Positions 39,157 through 48,390 of a stretch of 64,000 nt of DNA are shown piece by piece (position 1 is the stretch's first letter; the number at the start of each line of letters is the position of its first letter). A program made the translations under genes and the position numbers. Source of the DNA: Micromonospora echinaurantiaca (GTDB taxonomy: Bacteria > Actinomycetota > Actinomycetes > Mycobacteriales > Micromonosporaceae); assembly GCF_900090235.1 (NCBI RefSeq), contig NZ_LT607750.1, positions 3,546,501 through 3,610,500 on the forward strand, in the 5' to 3' direction. A model generated the notes under the pieces. The model was not told the DNA's origin and did no database searches. It saw nothing but the letters and a program-made list of their open reading frames with translations.

Positions 39157-39416
39157 AAGAACCCTTCCCTTGAGATATCCCACGTTAGGAATCTTGGGAA
39201 CCACGGTGAGTCGACCTGGTATAGCCACCGCACAACGCGCTTATATCGGATGCATTTCTCTCGACTGGAGGTCAGCGCTGGTGATACAGAGGTTCAGGGG
39301 TTGTGGCGAGACGCCAATTCGATCCGGAGCTCGTGAGTGAACTGCGGATGGTGTGGTAGCCCCCTGGGGTGTCGCTATGGGGTTGGTCAAGTGGTGAACG
39401 TGGCCGCTGGTCGCGG
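39157..39416. other. Promoter-side intergenic region
   Basis: About 260 bases, AT-richer than average, between the NlpC/P60-VCBS gene and an IS5 element. No gene seen. Confidence 0.35.
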
Positions 39417-40462
39417 CTAGGGCCTGTGTCGAAGTCCGTCACAGCCACTCGTTGATTGCGGCGAGGTGGATGGTGGCTTCGTAGCGGACGGCCAGCTTGT
39501 CGAAGCGGGTGGCCACGGCGCGGTTGCGCTTGAGCCGGTTGATGCCGCACTCCACGGCATGACGCTGCTGATAAATGTGCGGGTCGAAGGCCGGTGGCCG
39601 GCCTCCCTTGGATCCCTTCGCTCGTCGGTGGGCGTCCTGGTCGGCCTTGCTCGGGATGGTCGCGGCGATGCCACGTCGCCGCAGGTAGGACCGGTTGGCT
39701 TTCGACGTGTACGCCTTGTCGGCCAAGACCCGATCCGGGCGGGTCCTCGGGCGGCCGGTGGTCAAGCGGGGGACGCGGATGGCGGCCAGGACCGGGATGA
39801 ACTGCGGACTGTCGCCGCGCTGTCCGGCGGTCAGCACGATGGCGAGGGGTTTCTGGCCCTGCTCGCAGCCCAGGTGCAGCTTCGTGGTCAACCCACCGCG
39901 GGACCGGCCCAGCGCATGGTCGGCCGGCTCGACGCTGACACCGCCGGGTGGTTCGGCCTGCAGATCCCTCTTTTCCTCGCCCCGGCGGCGTGCTGGTGAG
40001 CGCGGGCCGTGGTCGAGTCCACCGACACGTCCCAGGTAATCCGCCCGGCCGCGTCGGCCAAGGTCTGCAACGTCGTCAGCACCCGCTGCCAGGTCCCGTC
40101 GCGCTGCCACCGCCGGAACAGCCCATACACCGCTGACCAGGACCCGTATTGCGGCGGCACGTCCCGCCACGGCGCGCCCACCCGGATTCGCCACCGGATC
40201 CCATCGATCAACTGCCGCCTACTCCACAACGACGGTCGACCTGGCCGCTTCGGCGCCGGCAGCAACGGCTGCAGCACCGCCCACTGCACGTCGGTCAGGT
40301 CAAACCGCCTCGTCACCGCTAGGGTGTCCACGAGGTCTCCGGTTTTAGGTTCTGCTTGGTCGCTGAACCATCTACCGGAGACCTCGCCCATTTTCGATCT
40401 CCGACACGCGAAGATCCTCAGGCCAACTCAAGCACTGGCACCGACTTCGACACACGGCCTAG
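39417..40462 (-). mobile_element. IS5-family (IS427-like) insertion sequence
   Basis: Ends are CTAG followed by GGCCTGTGTCGAAGTC at 39417 and the inverse, CCGTGTGTCGAAGTC followed outward by CTAG, ending at 40462. Length is about 1.05 kb. The transposase is in two overlapping minus-strand frames (separate entry). Confidence 0.82.
39439..40391 (-). pseudogene. IS5-family transposase split over two frames
   Basis: The first frame, from 40391, gives [57 protein letters not shown] (first Asp) and stops near 39888. The second frame continues from [20 protein letters not shown] with [20 protein letters not shown] (second Asp) and [20 protein letters not shown] (Glu), ending normally at INEWL. The frames meet at AGG-AAA-AGA, a run of four A, and a -1 shift there would restore one protein. 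This could be programmed frameshifting, as in several IS5 subgroups, or a simple indel; the intact 43349 copy is fused in one frame at this point. Confidence 0.75.
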
Positions 40463-40495
40463 GCGCGTTGCTCAACGCCCAGGACAGGACCTGTT

Positions 40496-40750
40496 AGGCG
40501 AAGGGGTGCTCCTGATCAAGGAGCATCACCCGGATGTTAGAAAAGTCGACGACCGCTGCGGAACCTGCCGCCGTGGCGAAGAACTGGCTGGGGCAGCCGG
40601 CGAACGGTGTCGATGCCGGCTTGGTCGCCCACCTGGTGGAGCAGCCCGGGCGGGCCTGTGGCTGATCGCTGATGGCGGTCGGTTGCGGCAGCTCACGAAG
40701 CGGACGGGCTCCCCGGCAATCCAAAGTCCTGCCTCGTCGTGCACCCGGAC
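40496..40750 (+). pseudogene. IS256-family transposase N-terminal fragment
   Basis: The plus strand reads AGLWLIADGGRLRQLTKRTG, matching the GVSLVGPDGLLQQLTKRVLE segment of IS256 transposases, preceded by an imperfect hairpin (GGTGCTCCT...AGGAGCA...CACC). It is homologous, in opposite orientation, to 33940-34160 of the other IS256 remnant. Everything downstream is missing. Confidence 0.65.
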
Positions 40751-40756
40751 AGATTA

Positions 40757-41640
40757 AGAGCTCCTAACTAAATGATGTTGGGGCGTGTCCTCGGGACGTG
40801 AGGATCGTTCTGTCTGAACGTGAGGAGGGTGAGTAGCCGCCGTGGATCGTCTCGGACGAGTTGTGGGCCGAGATCGCACCGCTGCTGCCCCCGTCCGCCC
40901 GGCGGCATCGGTTCCCGGGCCGCAAGCCCCTCGATGACCGCAAGGGGTTGTGCGGGATCCTGTTCGTGCTCTACACCGCGATCCCGTGTGGGTTACCTGC
41001 CCAAGAGCTTGGGTTCGGGTCGGGAATGACCTGCTGGCGGCGGCTGCGGGACTGGCACAACGCCGGCGTCTGGCAACGCCTCCACGAGGTCCTGCTCGGC
41101 AGACTGCGGACCGCAGGGCAGTTGGACATGTCCCGGGCGGTGATCGACGGCTCCCACGTCCGGGCGCTCAATGGCCGCCCAAAATCGGTCCGAGCCCGGT
41201 CGACCGCCGCAAGCCAGGCTCGAAACACCACGTCATCACCGACGCAGGCGGCATCCCCCTCGCCGCAGCGTTGACCGGCGGCAACCGCCACGACGTCACC
41301 CAACTGCTACCCCTGGTCGACAAGGTCCCCCGGATCAAGGGCATCCGCGGCAGCGACCCGACCGGATCTACGCCGACCGTGGCTACGACTTCGACAAGTA
41401 CCGCCGCGAGCTACGAACGCGGGGCATCACATCCGTCATCGCCCGACGCGGAGTCGGCCACGGCTCCGGCCTCGCACCCGACGCTGGGTCGTTGGGCAGA
41501 CCATCGCCCTGCTGCACTGGTTCCGCCGCCTCTGGATCCGCGACGACATCCACGAAGCCTTCCTCACCCTCGCCTGCGCCATCATCTGCTGGCGCAAGCT
41601 CCAACACTCAAAGAGTTAGTAGTTCTAAGCCGCAGGCCTC
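40757..41640 (+). pseudogene. IS5-family element (second type), frameshifted transposase
   Basis: Similar ends, TAAGAGCTCCTAACTAAAT at about 40755 and an inverted TAGAACTACTAACTC near 41630. The transposase reads SDELWAEIAPLLPPSARRHR, FVLYTAIPCGLPAQELGFGS, RLRTAGQLDMSRAVIDGSHV (first Asp), then shifts to KPGSKHHVITDAGGIPLAAA, YADRGYDFDKYRRELR (second Asp) and RGVGHGSGL. At least two indels interrupt it. Best preserved of four remnants of this type in the window. Confidence 0.82.
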
Positions 41641-41723
41641 GACGCTAGTTTCCGTGGGCCGCAGTCGAGGCCGCCGACGGTACCCCGCACCGCCGGCGCT
41701 TATTGCGGAATAGCCCTATTTGA

Positions 41724-42848
41724 TCAGATCCGGCGCCTACTTACAACACACGTTGCAACCACAATCATTGCAACGACCAGCACGCCCGCGCCGAGGAGAA
41801 CCCAACTGTCCATGCCGCCCCGCCTCTCGTCGCTGCCCCGAGCATCTGTCTGGTGCGAGGCGAGGCCCGGAGGCATCTTCCGACTAATGTCGTTGGGCGA
41901 TGGCGAAGTGACCGCAGTGACCGGGGTCAACAACCCATTCACCGGATTGACCACGCCGAAGCCATATTCGTTGTCTCGGCCCGGCGTCCCTTTGTCTATC
42001 GCGGTGGCTGTGAGATGGTCGGTGATCCGTTTCGCGGTCAAGCTGGGGTATTTCGACCAGATCAGCGCGGCAACGCCAGACACGATCGCGGCGGCTGGGC
42101 TGGTGCCCGAGCCGGATCGGTAACCGTTGCCAGGCACCGTGCTCATGACATTGACGCCCGGTGCCGCGATTACAACGGCTTGGCCGCGCGTGGAGATGTC
42201 GGCGATGTTCCCGTCACGTCCGACCGCGCCGACTGCGATGACTCCAGGGTAGGAGGCAGGCGCTATGACGCGATCGTTGCGGGGGCGGTTGCCTGCTGCG
42301 GCGATAATGATGACTCCCGCATCGACCGCCTCCTGCACTGCGTCGAACGCGGTGACGTCGGACTCCACCGAGATAGAGATGATCTTCGCGCCGCGCCGGA
42401 CAGCCTCTCTGATCCCATTAGACATCGCATCGCCAGAACCAATGTCATCGATGACGCCGATGTCAATTGGCAAGATCTTCGCACGAGGCGCGATGCCCAT
42501 CGCGCCGTCGGCGTTGCTACCACCATGACCGTGCGCTGCGATGAGGCCTGCCATGGCGGTACCATGACCGTCGGTGTCGCCCCAGCCGTTGCCGCTGCCA
42601 CCCCTCACCACGTCGATTCCTTGAAGAACGTTACCCTTTAGATCAGGGTGGTTGCCGTCAACCCCGGTGTCGATGACCGCGACCGTGATGCCGTCGCCCC
42701 GGCTCTGCTGGTGAGCCTGAGCGATCCTTAACATTGACAGGTGCCACTGACGGTCGCGGTTTTTGTCAGCAGGCGCTGGCGCGCCGATCGCTACAGAGGT
42801 GCTGGCGGCAAGAACGCTCGCTGCCAGCACGGAGACGAACCTCCTCAT
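41724..42848 (-). CDS. Mycosin-like S8 serine protease (type VII secretion-associated family)
   Basis: About 374 residues from ATG 42848. Signal peptide (FVSVLAASVLAASTSVAIGA), then a compact subtilase domain with Asp in VAVIDTGVDGNHPDL (residue ~58), His in DTDGHGTAMAGLIAA (~90) and Ser in SGSGTSPAAAIVSGVAALI (~245), oxyanion Asn in AAAGNRPRN. A proline/serine linker leads to one C-terminal transmembrane helix (WVLLGAGVLVVAMIVVATCV) and a basic tail, the standard mycosin layout: an extracytoplasmic protease tethered to the membrane. Mycosins support ESX/type VII secretion, but no EccB, EccC, EccD or WXG100 gene is present here, so this is an orphan. A start six codons upstream is possible. 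Confidence 0.88.
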   Translation of the reverse strand: MRRFVSVLAASVLAASTSVAIGAPAPADKNRDRQWHLSMLRIAQAHQQSRGDGITVAVIDTGVDGNHPDLKGNVLQGIDVVRGGSGNGWGDTDGHGTAMAGLIAAHGHGGSNADGAMGIAPRAKILPIDIGVIDDIGSGDAMSNGIREAVRRGAKIISISVESDVTAFDAVQEAVDAGVIIIAAAGNRPRNDRVIAPASYPGVIAVGAVGRDGNIADISTRGQAVVIAAPGVNVMSTVPGNGYRSGSGTSPAAAIVSGVAALIWSKYPSLTAKRITDHLTATAIDKGTPGRDNEYGFGVVNPVNGLLTPVTAVTSPSPNDISRKMPPGLASHQTDARGSDERRGGMDSWVLLGAGVLVVAMIVVATCVVSRRRI

Positions 42849-43146
42849 CGGGCAGGACCGATCCACCGACCGGAGTTGTTGTGGATCCTCCGCTCGGGCG
42901 AAAAGGGCGTCTCCGCGAAGACAGCAGGTTTATCTGCAGCGGTTGACGTACCACCGATCCGGATACTCATGATTGCCCGCCTTCTGTTCGCTGTCCCGTT
43001 CCCGGCACATTTGAGCTGCAACAGCATAGCTTCGGAGCGTGGGGCCAACAACTGTTGCCGGCCGCGCACTAGCCTGGGTATATTTGCGTGCCTGCCACGC
43101 CGTTGCAGCAGCGGCATCAACCAGAAACTGGGCTGATCGAGCAGTC
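42849..43146. other. Upstream region of the mycosin gene
   Basis: About 300 bases without a convincing gene; presumably contains the mycosin promoter. Confidence 0.35.
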
Positions 43147-43216
43147 ATGGCTGATGACGACCTCGCTGGCGAGGCCACCCGGGTCGCGAATCGGATCCGG
43201 GGGACTACTCAATGAG
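43147..43216 (+). pseudogene. Short IS110 transposase fragment
   Basis: The plus strand encodes DDDLAGEATRVANRIRG, nearly the same as DDDLAGEATRKASRIRG in the IS110 remnant at 51180-52200. Only ~22 codons remain. Confidence 0.6.
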
Positions 43217-43271
43217 CTGTTTGCAACCTGACTTGCGCTGCTCCTCGCCGAGTTGAAGGACGAGATCGCGG

Positions 43272-44324
43272 TTAGGCCGTGTTTCATAGCTGGGGTTGGC
43301 CAGTCAGGCCCCGGTCAGGGATCTCGGCGTGTCGGTGATCGATACGCAGTGAGGTCTCCGGTAGATGGTTCATCGACCAAGACAGACCATCAGCACGGAG
43401 ACCTCGTGGCCACCATACCGGTGACGAGGCGGTTCGGCCTGACTGACGTGCAGTGGGCGGCGCTGGCGCCGCTGCTGCCGAGGGGTAAGAAGCCAGGACG
43501 GCCGCTGAAGTGGAGTAAAAGGCAGCTCATCGACGGGATCCGGTGGCGGGTGCGGGTGGGTTCGCCCTGGCGGGACGTGCCGGAATGCTACGGACCCTGG
43601 CAGACGGTCTACGGGCTGTTCCGCCGTTGGCAACGCGCTGGGGTGTGGCAGCGGATCGTTACCGGGCTGCAGGCCCGCGCCGACGCCGCGGGTCTGATCA
43701 CCTGGGACGTCAGCGTCGACTCGACCATCGCTCGGGCGCATCAGCACGCCGCCGGCGCCCGCACCCAGCCTGAGCTGCAGAAGGAACCACCGGGCGGGGT
43801 CGAGGACGAGCCGGCTGATCACGCTCTGGGTCGGTCGCGGGGTGGCTGGACCACCAAGCTGCACCTGGCCTGCGAGCAGGGCCGCAAGCCGCTGTCGATG
43901 CTGGTGACCGGCGGGCAGCGCGGCGACAGCCCGCATTTCACCCGGGTCCTGGCCCGCATCCGGGTCCCCCGGCTCGACGGCGGCCGGCCCCGCACCCGTC
44001 CCGACCGGGTCCTCGCGGACAAGGCATACAGCTCCCGCGCCAACCGTGAGCACCTACGCCGACGTGGCATCCCGGCCACGATCCCGATCAAGACCGATCA
44101 GGCCGCCAGCCGGCGCAAGAAGGGATCCAAGGGCGGCCGACCGCCGACCTTCGACGCCCACATCTACCAGCAGCGTCACGCCGTCGAGTGCGGCACCAAC
44201 CAACTCAAACGCCATCGAGCCATGGCCACCAGGTTCGACAAGCTCGCCGTGCGCTACCAGGCCACACTCCACGTCGCCGCGATCAACGAGTGGCTCTGAC
44301 CGCGAGCTATGAAACACGGCCTAG
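43272..44324 (+). mobile_element. Intact IS5-family (IS427-like) insertion sequence
   Basis: Left end TTAG followed by GCCGTGTTTCATAGCT at 43272; right end is the inverse, finishing in CTAG at 44321-44324, giving a ~20-base terminal repeat. Length 1.05 kb with one uninterrupted transposase. The only potentially autonomous element in the window. Confidence 0.88.
43349..44299 (+). CDS. IS5-family transposase (intact)
   Basis: About 316 residues from GTG 43349, just inside the left terminal repeat; the frame is open further upstream to 43253, but that lies outside the element. The N-terminal DUF4096-like domain reads [20 protein letters not shown], then [19 protein letters not shown]. The DDE core has Asp in [20 protein letters not shown], Asp in [20 protein letters not shown] and Glu in [20 protein letters not shown]. 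It ends at the usual INEWL. Unlike the copy at 39417, the region after HAAGAR is in one frame. It catalyses excision and integration of its own element and may act in trans on related ends nearby. Confidence 0.88.
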   Translation: MRSPVDGSSTKTDHQHGDLVATIPVTRRFGLTDVQWAALAPLLPRGKKPGRPLKWSKRQLIDGIRWRVRVGSPWRDVPECYGPWQTVYGLFRRWQRAGVWQRIVTGLQARADAAGLITWDVSVDSTIARAHQHAAGARTQPELQKEPPGGVEDEPADHALGRSRGGWTTKLHLACEQGRKPLSMLVTGGQRGDSPHFTRVLARIRVPRLDGGRPRTRPDRVLADKAYSSRANREHLRRRGIPATIPIKTDQAASRRKKGSKGGRPPTFDAHIYQQRHAVECGTNQLKRHRAMATRFDKLAVRYQATLHVAAINEWL

Positions 44325-44524
44325 TCCCGCTTGACCAGCGACAGAGAGTCGGATGCCACCCCCCGTCGGCACTCCAGTCTCGGCTACCCCCCCCGGCCCT
44401 ACGAGGTAAACGGCCGCGGCTCGTTTTCGCCATCACGGTAGCGTTAGATCACCCCAACACTGTCCGTCGGTACGGGTCACGCTCCAGGGCGCGATCTTTA
44501 CACCCAGGAATTATCTTCTCGATC
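44325..44524. other. Short intergenic stretch upstream of the YCII-ECF42 promoter
   Basis: About 200 bases with no gene or repeat recognised. Confidence 0.35.
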
Positions 44525-44552
44525 TGTCGATTGGCGGTCAGTCTGACTCGTC
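44525..44552 (+). promoter_or_regulatory. Candidate ECF42-type promoter
   Basis: TGTCGA at 44525-44530 and CGTC at 44549-44552 are separated by 18 bases, about 50 bases upstream of the YCII start. From memory the ECF42 group recognises TGTCGA in the -35 and CGA/TC in the -10 region, so this would make the YCII-ECF42-DinB operon autoregulated. The motif is short and chance occurrence is possible. Confidence 0.55.
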
Positions 44553-44600
44553 GGTGATGTAGGCGGGCCCAGGAGGGCTCCACGTGAAGGGATGATTGAC

Positions 44601-44957
44601 ATGGCACGCTATCTGCTTCTCATCCACGGCGATGAGCGGGAATGGGCCGCGATGTCCGATCAGCAGAGGCAAGAACTCGCTGAGGGTCATCGCGCCTTCG
44701 TCGCGGCGGGCGGAGCGGCGGTCCTCGACTCCGGGGAACTGGAGCCGGCGAGCTTGGCGACGTCGCTACGCGCGGACCCGACTGGTCGGCTGACGATCAC
44801 TGATGGGCCGTTCCTGGAGACCAAGGAGGCAGTGGGAGGCTACTATCTGATCGAAGCCGCCGACCTCGACGAGGTGATCGGTCTGGCGTCGAGGCTGTAC
44901 GAGGCCTCCGCCGGCCATAGCGGGGTGGAGATCCGTCCGGTGGTCGAGCACGGATGA
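44601..44957 (+). CDS. YCII-related (DGPF) domain protein, ECF42 partner
   Basis: A 118-residue YciI-like ferredoxin-fold protein: MARYLLLIHGDEREWAAM, central GRLTITDGPFLETKEAVGGY (the DGPF signature), YYLIEAADLDEVIGLA and terminal GVEIRPVVEH. DGPF proteins are the typical genomic partners of ECF42 sigma factors and their biochemical role is unclear. ATG at 44601 has GAAGGGA eight to nine bases upstream; an in-frame ATG at 44592 lies too close to that site. The stop overlaps the sigma-factor start by four bases (ATGA), indicating translational coupling. Confidence 0.9.
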   Translation: MARYLLLIHGDEREWAAMSDQQRQELAEGHRAFVAAGGAAVLDSGELEPASLATSLRADPTGRLTITDGPFLETKEAVGGYYLIEAADLDEVIGLASRLYEASAGHSGVEIRPVVEHG

Positions 44958-46219
44958 GCGCCGAGGTCGTTGCGGCGGTCGCGCAGGCGCACCGCCGCGA
45001 CTGGGCCCAAGTACTGGCCGCGACGGCTCGCCTGACCGGGAGCCTCGACCTCGCCGAGGAGTGCACCCAGGACGCCTACGCCCAGGCGCTGCAGACCTGG
45101 TCTCAGGTCGGCATCCCGAATCGCCCCGGGGCGTGGCTTACGACCACCGCGCGCAACCGGGCGCTGGATGTGCTGCGTCGCGAGTCGGTGCTGCGCCGGG
45201 CCCTACCGCTGCTCGTAACTGAGCAATCGGTGCCCGTGCCGGAGGACGGCCTTGATGATGACCGCCTGCGACTCATCTTCACCTGCTGTCATCCGGCCTT
45301 GTCTCGCGACGCTCAGATCGCGCTGACACTGCGACTGGTATGCGGCCTGTCAACGGCGGAGGTGGCCCGCGGCTTTCTGGTGCCGGAACCTACCATGGCC
45401 GCGCGGATCACACGGGCTAAGAAGAAGATCACCGCCGCCCGCGTCCCGTACCGGGTGCCCTCACCCGACCATCTCACCGAACGCCTCAGCGCCGTCCTTG
45501 ATGTCGTACATCTGATCTTTACTACCGGCCACACGGCGCGGATCGGTGCGCGTCTTGTGCGCCGGGACTTGATTGACAGCGCGATCAGCCTCGCCCGGAT
45601 GCTGCACCTGCTCATGCCGAACGACGCGGAGATTGGCGCCCTGCTCGCGCTGCTCCTCCTCACCGACGCACGCGCAGCAAGCCGCCTGTCCGCCACTGGG
45701 CGGCTGCTACTGCTCTCGGAGCAGGACCGCACGCGTTGGGACACTAGGCTGATCGGTGAGGGTATATCCCTGTTGACCGATGCGCTACGCCGCCAGCCAC
45801 CAACCCGGTATGCCGTCGAGGCCGCGATAGCCGCGGTCCATGCCCAGGCGCCGACCTGGCAGGACACGGACTGGGCAGAGATAGTCGGGCTATACGACGT
45901 TCTACTCCGGCTCTGGCCCTCGCCGGTGGTCGAGCTGAACCGCGCCGTCGCGGTGGGATTCCGCGATGGCCCGCAGGCAGGCCTTGACGCGCTATCCCCG
46001 TTGGCCGCTGAGCCGGCACTTGCGACCTACAGCTACCTCAGCGCCACCCGCGCTGAGTTCCTGCGGCAATTGTGCCAGTGGGCCGAGGCGGCGGACGCGT
46101 ACGAGGAGGCCCTTACCCTCACCGATAACGACGTCGAACGCGCCTTCCTCACCGAGCGGCTCAGCGACGTCCAGCGTATACCAGCCGGGAAAGAACGGAC
46201 ACAGAAGGCCTCAGAGTGA
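44954..46219 (+). CDS. ECF42-group RNA polymerase sigma factor with C-terminal extension
   Basis: A 421-residue sigma factor. Sigma-2 is AAVAQAHRRDWAQVLAATAR, LAEECTQDAYAQALQTWSQV and RPGAWLTTTARNRALDVLRR. Sigma-4 is CCHPALSRDAQIALTLRLVC, GLSTAEVARGFLVPEPTMAA. A ~230-residue C-terminal extension (DUF6596, TPR-like) follows, with LIDSAISLARMLHLLMPNDA, GALLALLLLTDARAASRLSA and VVELNRAVAVGFRDGPQAGL. ECF42 sigmas have no classical anti-sigma; the extension is thought to control activity. Coupled to the YCII gene upstream and overlapping the DinB gene downstream. Confidence 0.92.
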   Translation: MSAEVVAAVAQAHRRDWAQVLAATARLTGSLDLAEECTQDAYAQALQTWSQVGIPNRPGAWLTTTARNRALDVLRRESVLRRALPLLVTEQSVPVPEDGLDDDRLRLIFTCCHPALSRDAQIALTLRLVCGLSTAEVARGFLVPEPTMAARITRAKKKITAARVPYRVPSPDHLTERLSAVLDVVHLIFTTGHTARIGARLVRRDLIDSAISLARMLHLLMPNDAEIGALLALLLLTDARAASRLSATGRLLLLSEQDRTRWDTRLIGEGISLLTDALRRQPPTRYAVEAAIAAVHAQAPTWQDTDWAEIVGLYDVLLRLWPSPVVELNRAVAVGFRDGPQAGLDALSPLAAEPALATYSYLSATRAEFLRQLCQWAEAADAYEEALTLTDNDVERAFLTERLSDVQRIPAGKERTQKASE

Positions 46220-46752
46220 GCGATATCGTGATCGAGAAAATCGTCAGGCCCGGGCGAAAGTTGTCGGGATCATGGCCGGAAGTGATCGCCTCGATCCTCG
46301 ACTACCACCGAGCGACTTTCTTGTGGAAGTGCGCCGGGCTCTCCGAGGCGGAGCTACGGCAACGCTCTGTGATGTCGTCAGAGTTGACCCTGCTGGGGCT
46401 CATGCATCATCTGCAAGGTGTCGAACGTTACTGGTTTCAGCGGAGGCTTGCAGACAAAACACCGATTTTCAAACCCTATCGGATCTACGTCACGGCTGAC
46501 GGAGGCGAATGGCTCGACGTGGCGGATCCCACGCCGGCCAAGGATGTCTACGTGGATTACCTCGCGGCGTGTGAAGAGTCGCGAAAGGTGTTCGCGAAGG
46601 TCACCGAAGACGTCTCACGCCTGGTGCAGAGCCCGGAGTTTGGCGAGAGCGACGTGCGGTTCATCCTCGAGCATCTAATCGAGGAGTACGCGCGGCATGT
46701 GGGCCATGCGGATCTCCTCCGCGAAGCCATCGACGGCGCCATCGGCGAATAG
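46216..46752 (+). CDS. DinB-family (DUF664) protein
   Basis: A 178-residue four-helix-bundle DinB-like protein: ILDYHRATFLWKCAGLSEAE, ELTLLGLMHHLQGVERYWFQ with the first metal-site His, and ILEHLIEEYARHVGHADLLR with the other His ligands (HLIEEYARHVGH), ending near LREAIDG. The family includes thiol transferases and metal-dependent enzymes; the substrate is unknown. GTG at 46216 overlaps the sigma-factor stop (GTGA). It is the third gene of the YCII-ECF42 operon, so probably part of that regulon. Confidence 0.88.
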   Translation: MSDIVIEKIVRPGRKLSGSWPEVIASILDYHRATFLWKCAGLSEAELRQRSVMSSELTLLGLMHHLQGVERYWFQRRLADKTPIFKPYRIYVTADGGEWLDVADPTPAKDVYVDYLAACEESRKVFAKVTEDVSRLVQSPEFGESDVRFILEHLIEEYARHVGHADLLREAIDGAIGE

Positions 46753-46799
46753 GTCGATCCTTTAGGGCCCAGGTGATCGATAAGGTGGGCGGTGCGGGT

Positions 46800-47160
46800 C
46801 GTCGCCTCTTCGGGTATCGTACTCACCGTTTCCCGCATCGGGATTGAAGACGCGGCACTCCGGCCGTGCCCACTGGTGCTGCATTTCGGCGCAACTCCCG
46901 CGAGATCGTCGACGCGTCGCGCCAGGTGAAGTCGGGCGGTTGCGTCTGCCGGGAAGACCGCTCGGTGGACGGGGTCGACGATTCGTGCGGCGTCCGATTG
47001 CCCGAGCGCCGGGTGGCCGCCGAGGTTTGCCGAGCTGGTCCGGGGGGGGATCATGGAGTGGTTGGCGATGGTCGCGGCGGGTGCGCGAACCTCGACCAGT
47101 TGCCGATACCGGCCCGTTCGGGTCGGGACTGAACACCGCGATGGCGGACATCGGGCCGGA
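46800..47160 (-). pseudogene. Probable IS30-family transposase N-terminal remnant
   Basis: One minus-strand frame reads DASTISRELRRNAAP, the IS30 helix-turn-helix signature (GRSxSTISRELRRN). Flanking frames are broken and give no further clear homology. Assignment rests on this one motif. Confidence 0.4.
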
Positions 47161-47164
47161 CGCC

Positions 47165-47622
47165 TAGATGCTCGCGTCGTAGGCAACCAGGGGTCCTTGC
47201 CGGCGTGCCGCAGATGCCAGACGGCGACCGGTGGCTTCCGGATGCAACGGCATCGCTTACGGGGATACAGATTCCTGGATGACCATACACGTGAGTCGTC
47301 GCGGTGGGGTCCGGCCGTACGTCGTGGACGCGGCACTTGGACCTTGGATACCTCGACAATCCCTCTACCAGACCACCAACGGCGACGCCAGCAGGGAACG
47401 CGAGATGGCCGGCAGCTTACCACCTAACCGAAGATCGGGAGGTTTTCCGTCGTACTGACAAAGAAGATCATTGGGCAAACGCTGTCCCCGTGCCGCCTAA
47501 GGGTTACTCACAGGGCCCAAACGGGGTTAAAAACCGAGTTGAGTGATGCTTCGTCGGACGTTTGCTCTCATCAAGGCAGGGGACGGGTCTAAGCTGGCGT
47601 CGACGGAGGAGGGATCTGCGTT
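47165..47622. other. Intergenic, nothing recognised
   Basis: About 460 bases with short anonymous frames. AGGAGG at about 47608-47613 is the ribosome-binding site of the VOC gene. Confidence 0.4.
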
Positions 47623-48084
47623 ATGGCTTACGGGGTAACAATGTTTGAATTGCCGGTGGATGACCTGGCCCGGGCCCATGCGTTCTATAGCGAGGCGCTT
47701 GGATGGCATATCGCGCCCTTGCCGGGTTTGCCAACAATATCACTTGAGCTTGCTGCTAAGGGTAAAACCTTGCAACGAGCGATCATGGAAGCGGTGCCCA
47801 CGGCGGTTGGCCAGGACGGCTTTCCGGTCGAATCGGGGATGATCACTGGCATCCTGACTCAACGCGTCCCCGAGATCCATAATCCCGCCATTATCCTTGA
47901 GGTCCAAGATATCGAGGAAGCCCTTAGACGGGTTGAGAGACACGGCGGGAAAATAGTAGCTGGCCAACAGGCTGCGGGTGAGTTTGGCTTCTTCGCATAC
48001 GTTTCCGATACAGAGGGCAACGTCCTTTGCTTGTGGAGAGATGTCGTTCCCGGAGTCAGGATCGGCGTCGCTGCTGTCGTATAG
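47623..48084 (+). CDS. VOC-family (glyoxalase/dioxygenase-like) protein
   Basis: A 153-residue vicinal-oxygen-chelate protein: VTMFELPVDDLARAHAFYSE, ALGWHIAPLPG, ILEVQDIEEALRRVERHGGK and FGFFAYVSDTEGNVLCLWRD, the paired beta-alpha-beta-beta-beta modules of the superfamily. The terminal E/D-G-N segment holds the usual C-terminal metal-site region. Function is unspecified: antibiotic binding, glyoxalase or dioxygenase activity are all possible. ATG follows GGAGGAGGG with good spacing. Monocistronic, followed directly by the remains of an IS701 element. Confidence 0.85.
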   Translation: MAYGVTMFELPVDDLARAHAFYSEALGWHIAPLPGLPTISLELAAKGKTLQRAIMEAVPTAVGQDGFPVESGMITGILTQRVPEIHNPAIILEVQDIEEALRRVERHGGKIVAGQQAAGEFGFFAYVSDTEGNVLCLWRDVVPGVRIGVAAVV

Positions 48085-48390
48085 CGGGCTCATCGCCTCT
48101 CGAGCCTTCCCGACGTGAGCGTCTCTGCCGCGTCGCTCCCGCAGCGCGGACGTGATCGATCAGGCTGACAGCGGTCGTGGGACTGCGAGGCTCGGTGCGG
48201 ATCGGTGGGCGGCCCGCTCGGCCCACACCCGCTGGACTAGCCGCACATTGGGCTCGTGTGCAAGGGCGTATCCTTTGAGTGCTGTCCCCGTAGCCAGCGC
48301 CCGCGGCCAGTTCGGTGAGCATCTCCACGACCAGCGCCCAACCTCGTCGATGACGCTCCCGACTTACTGATCCGGCACCGGCCCCGGCTA

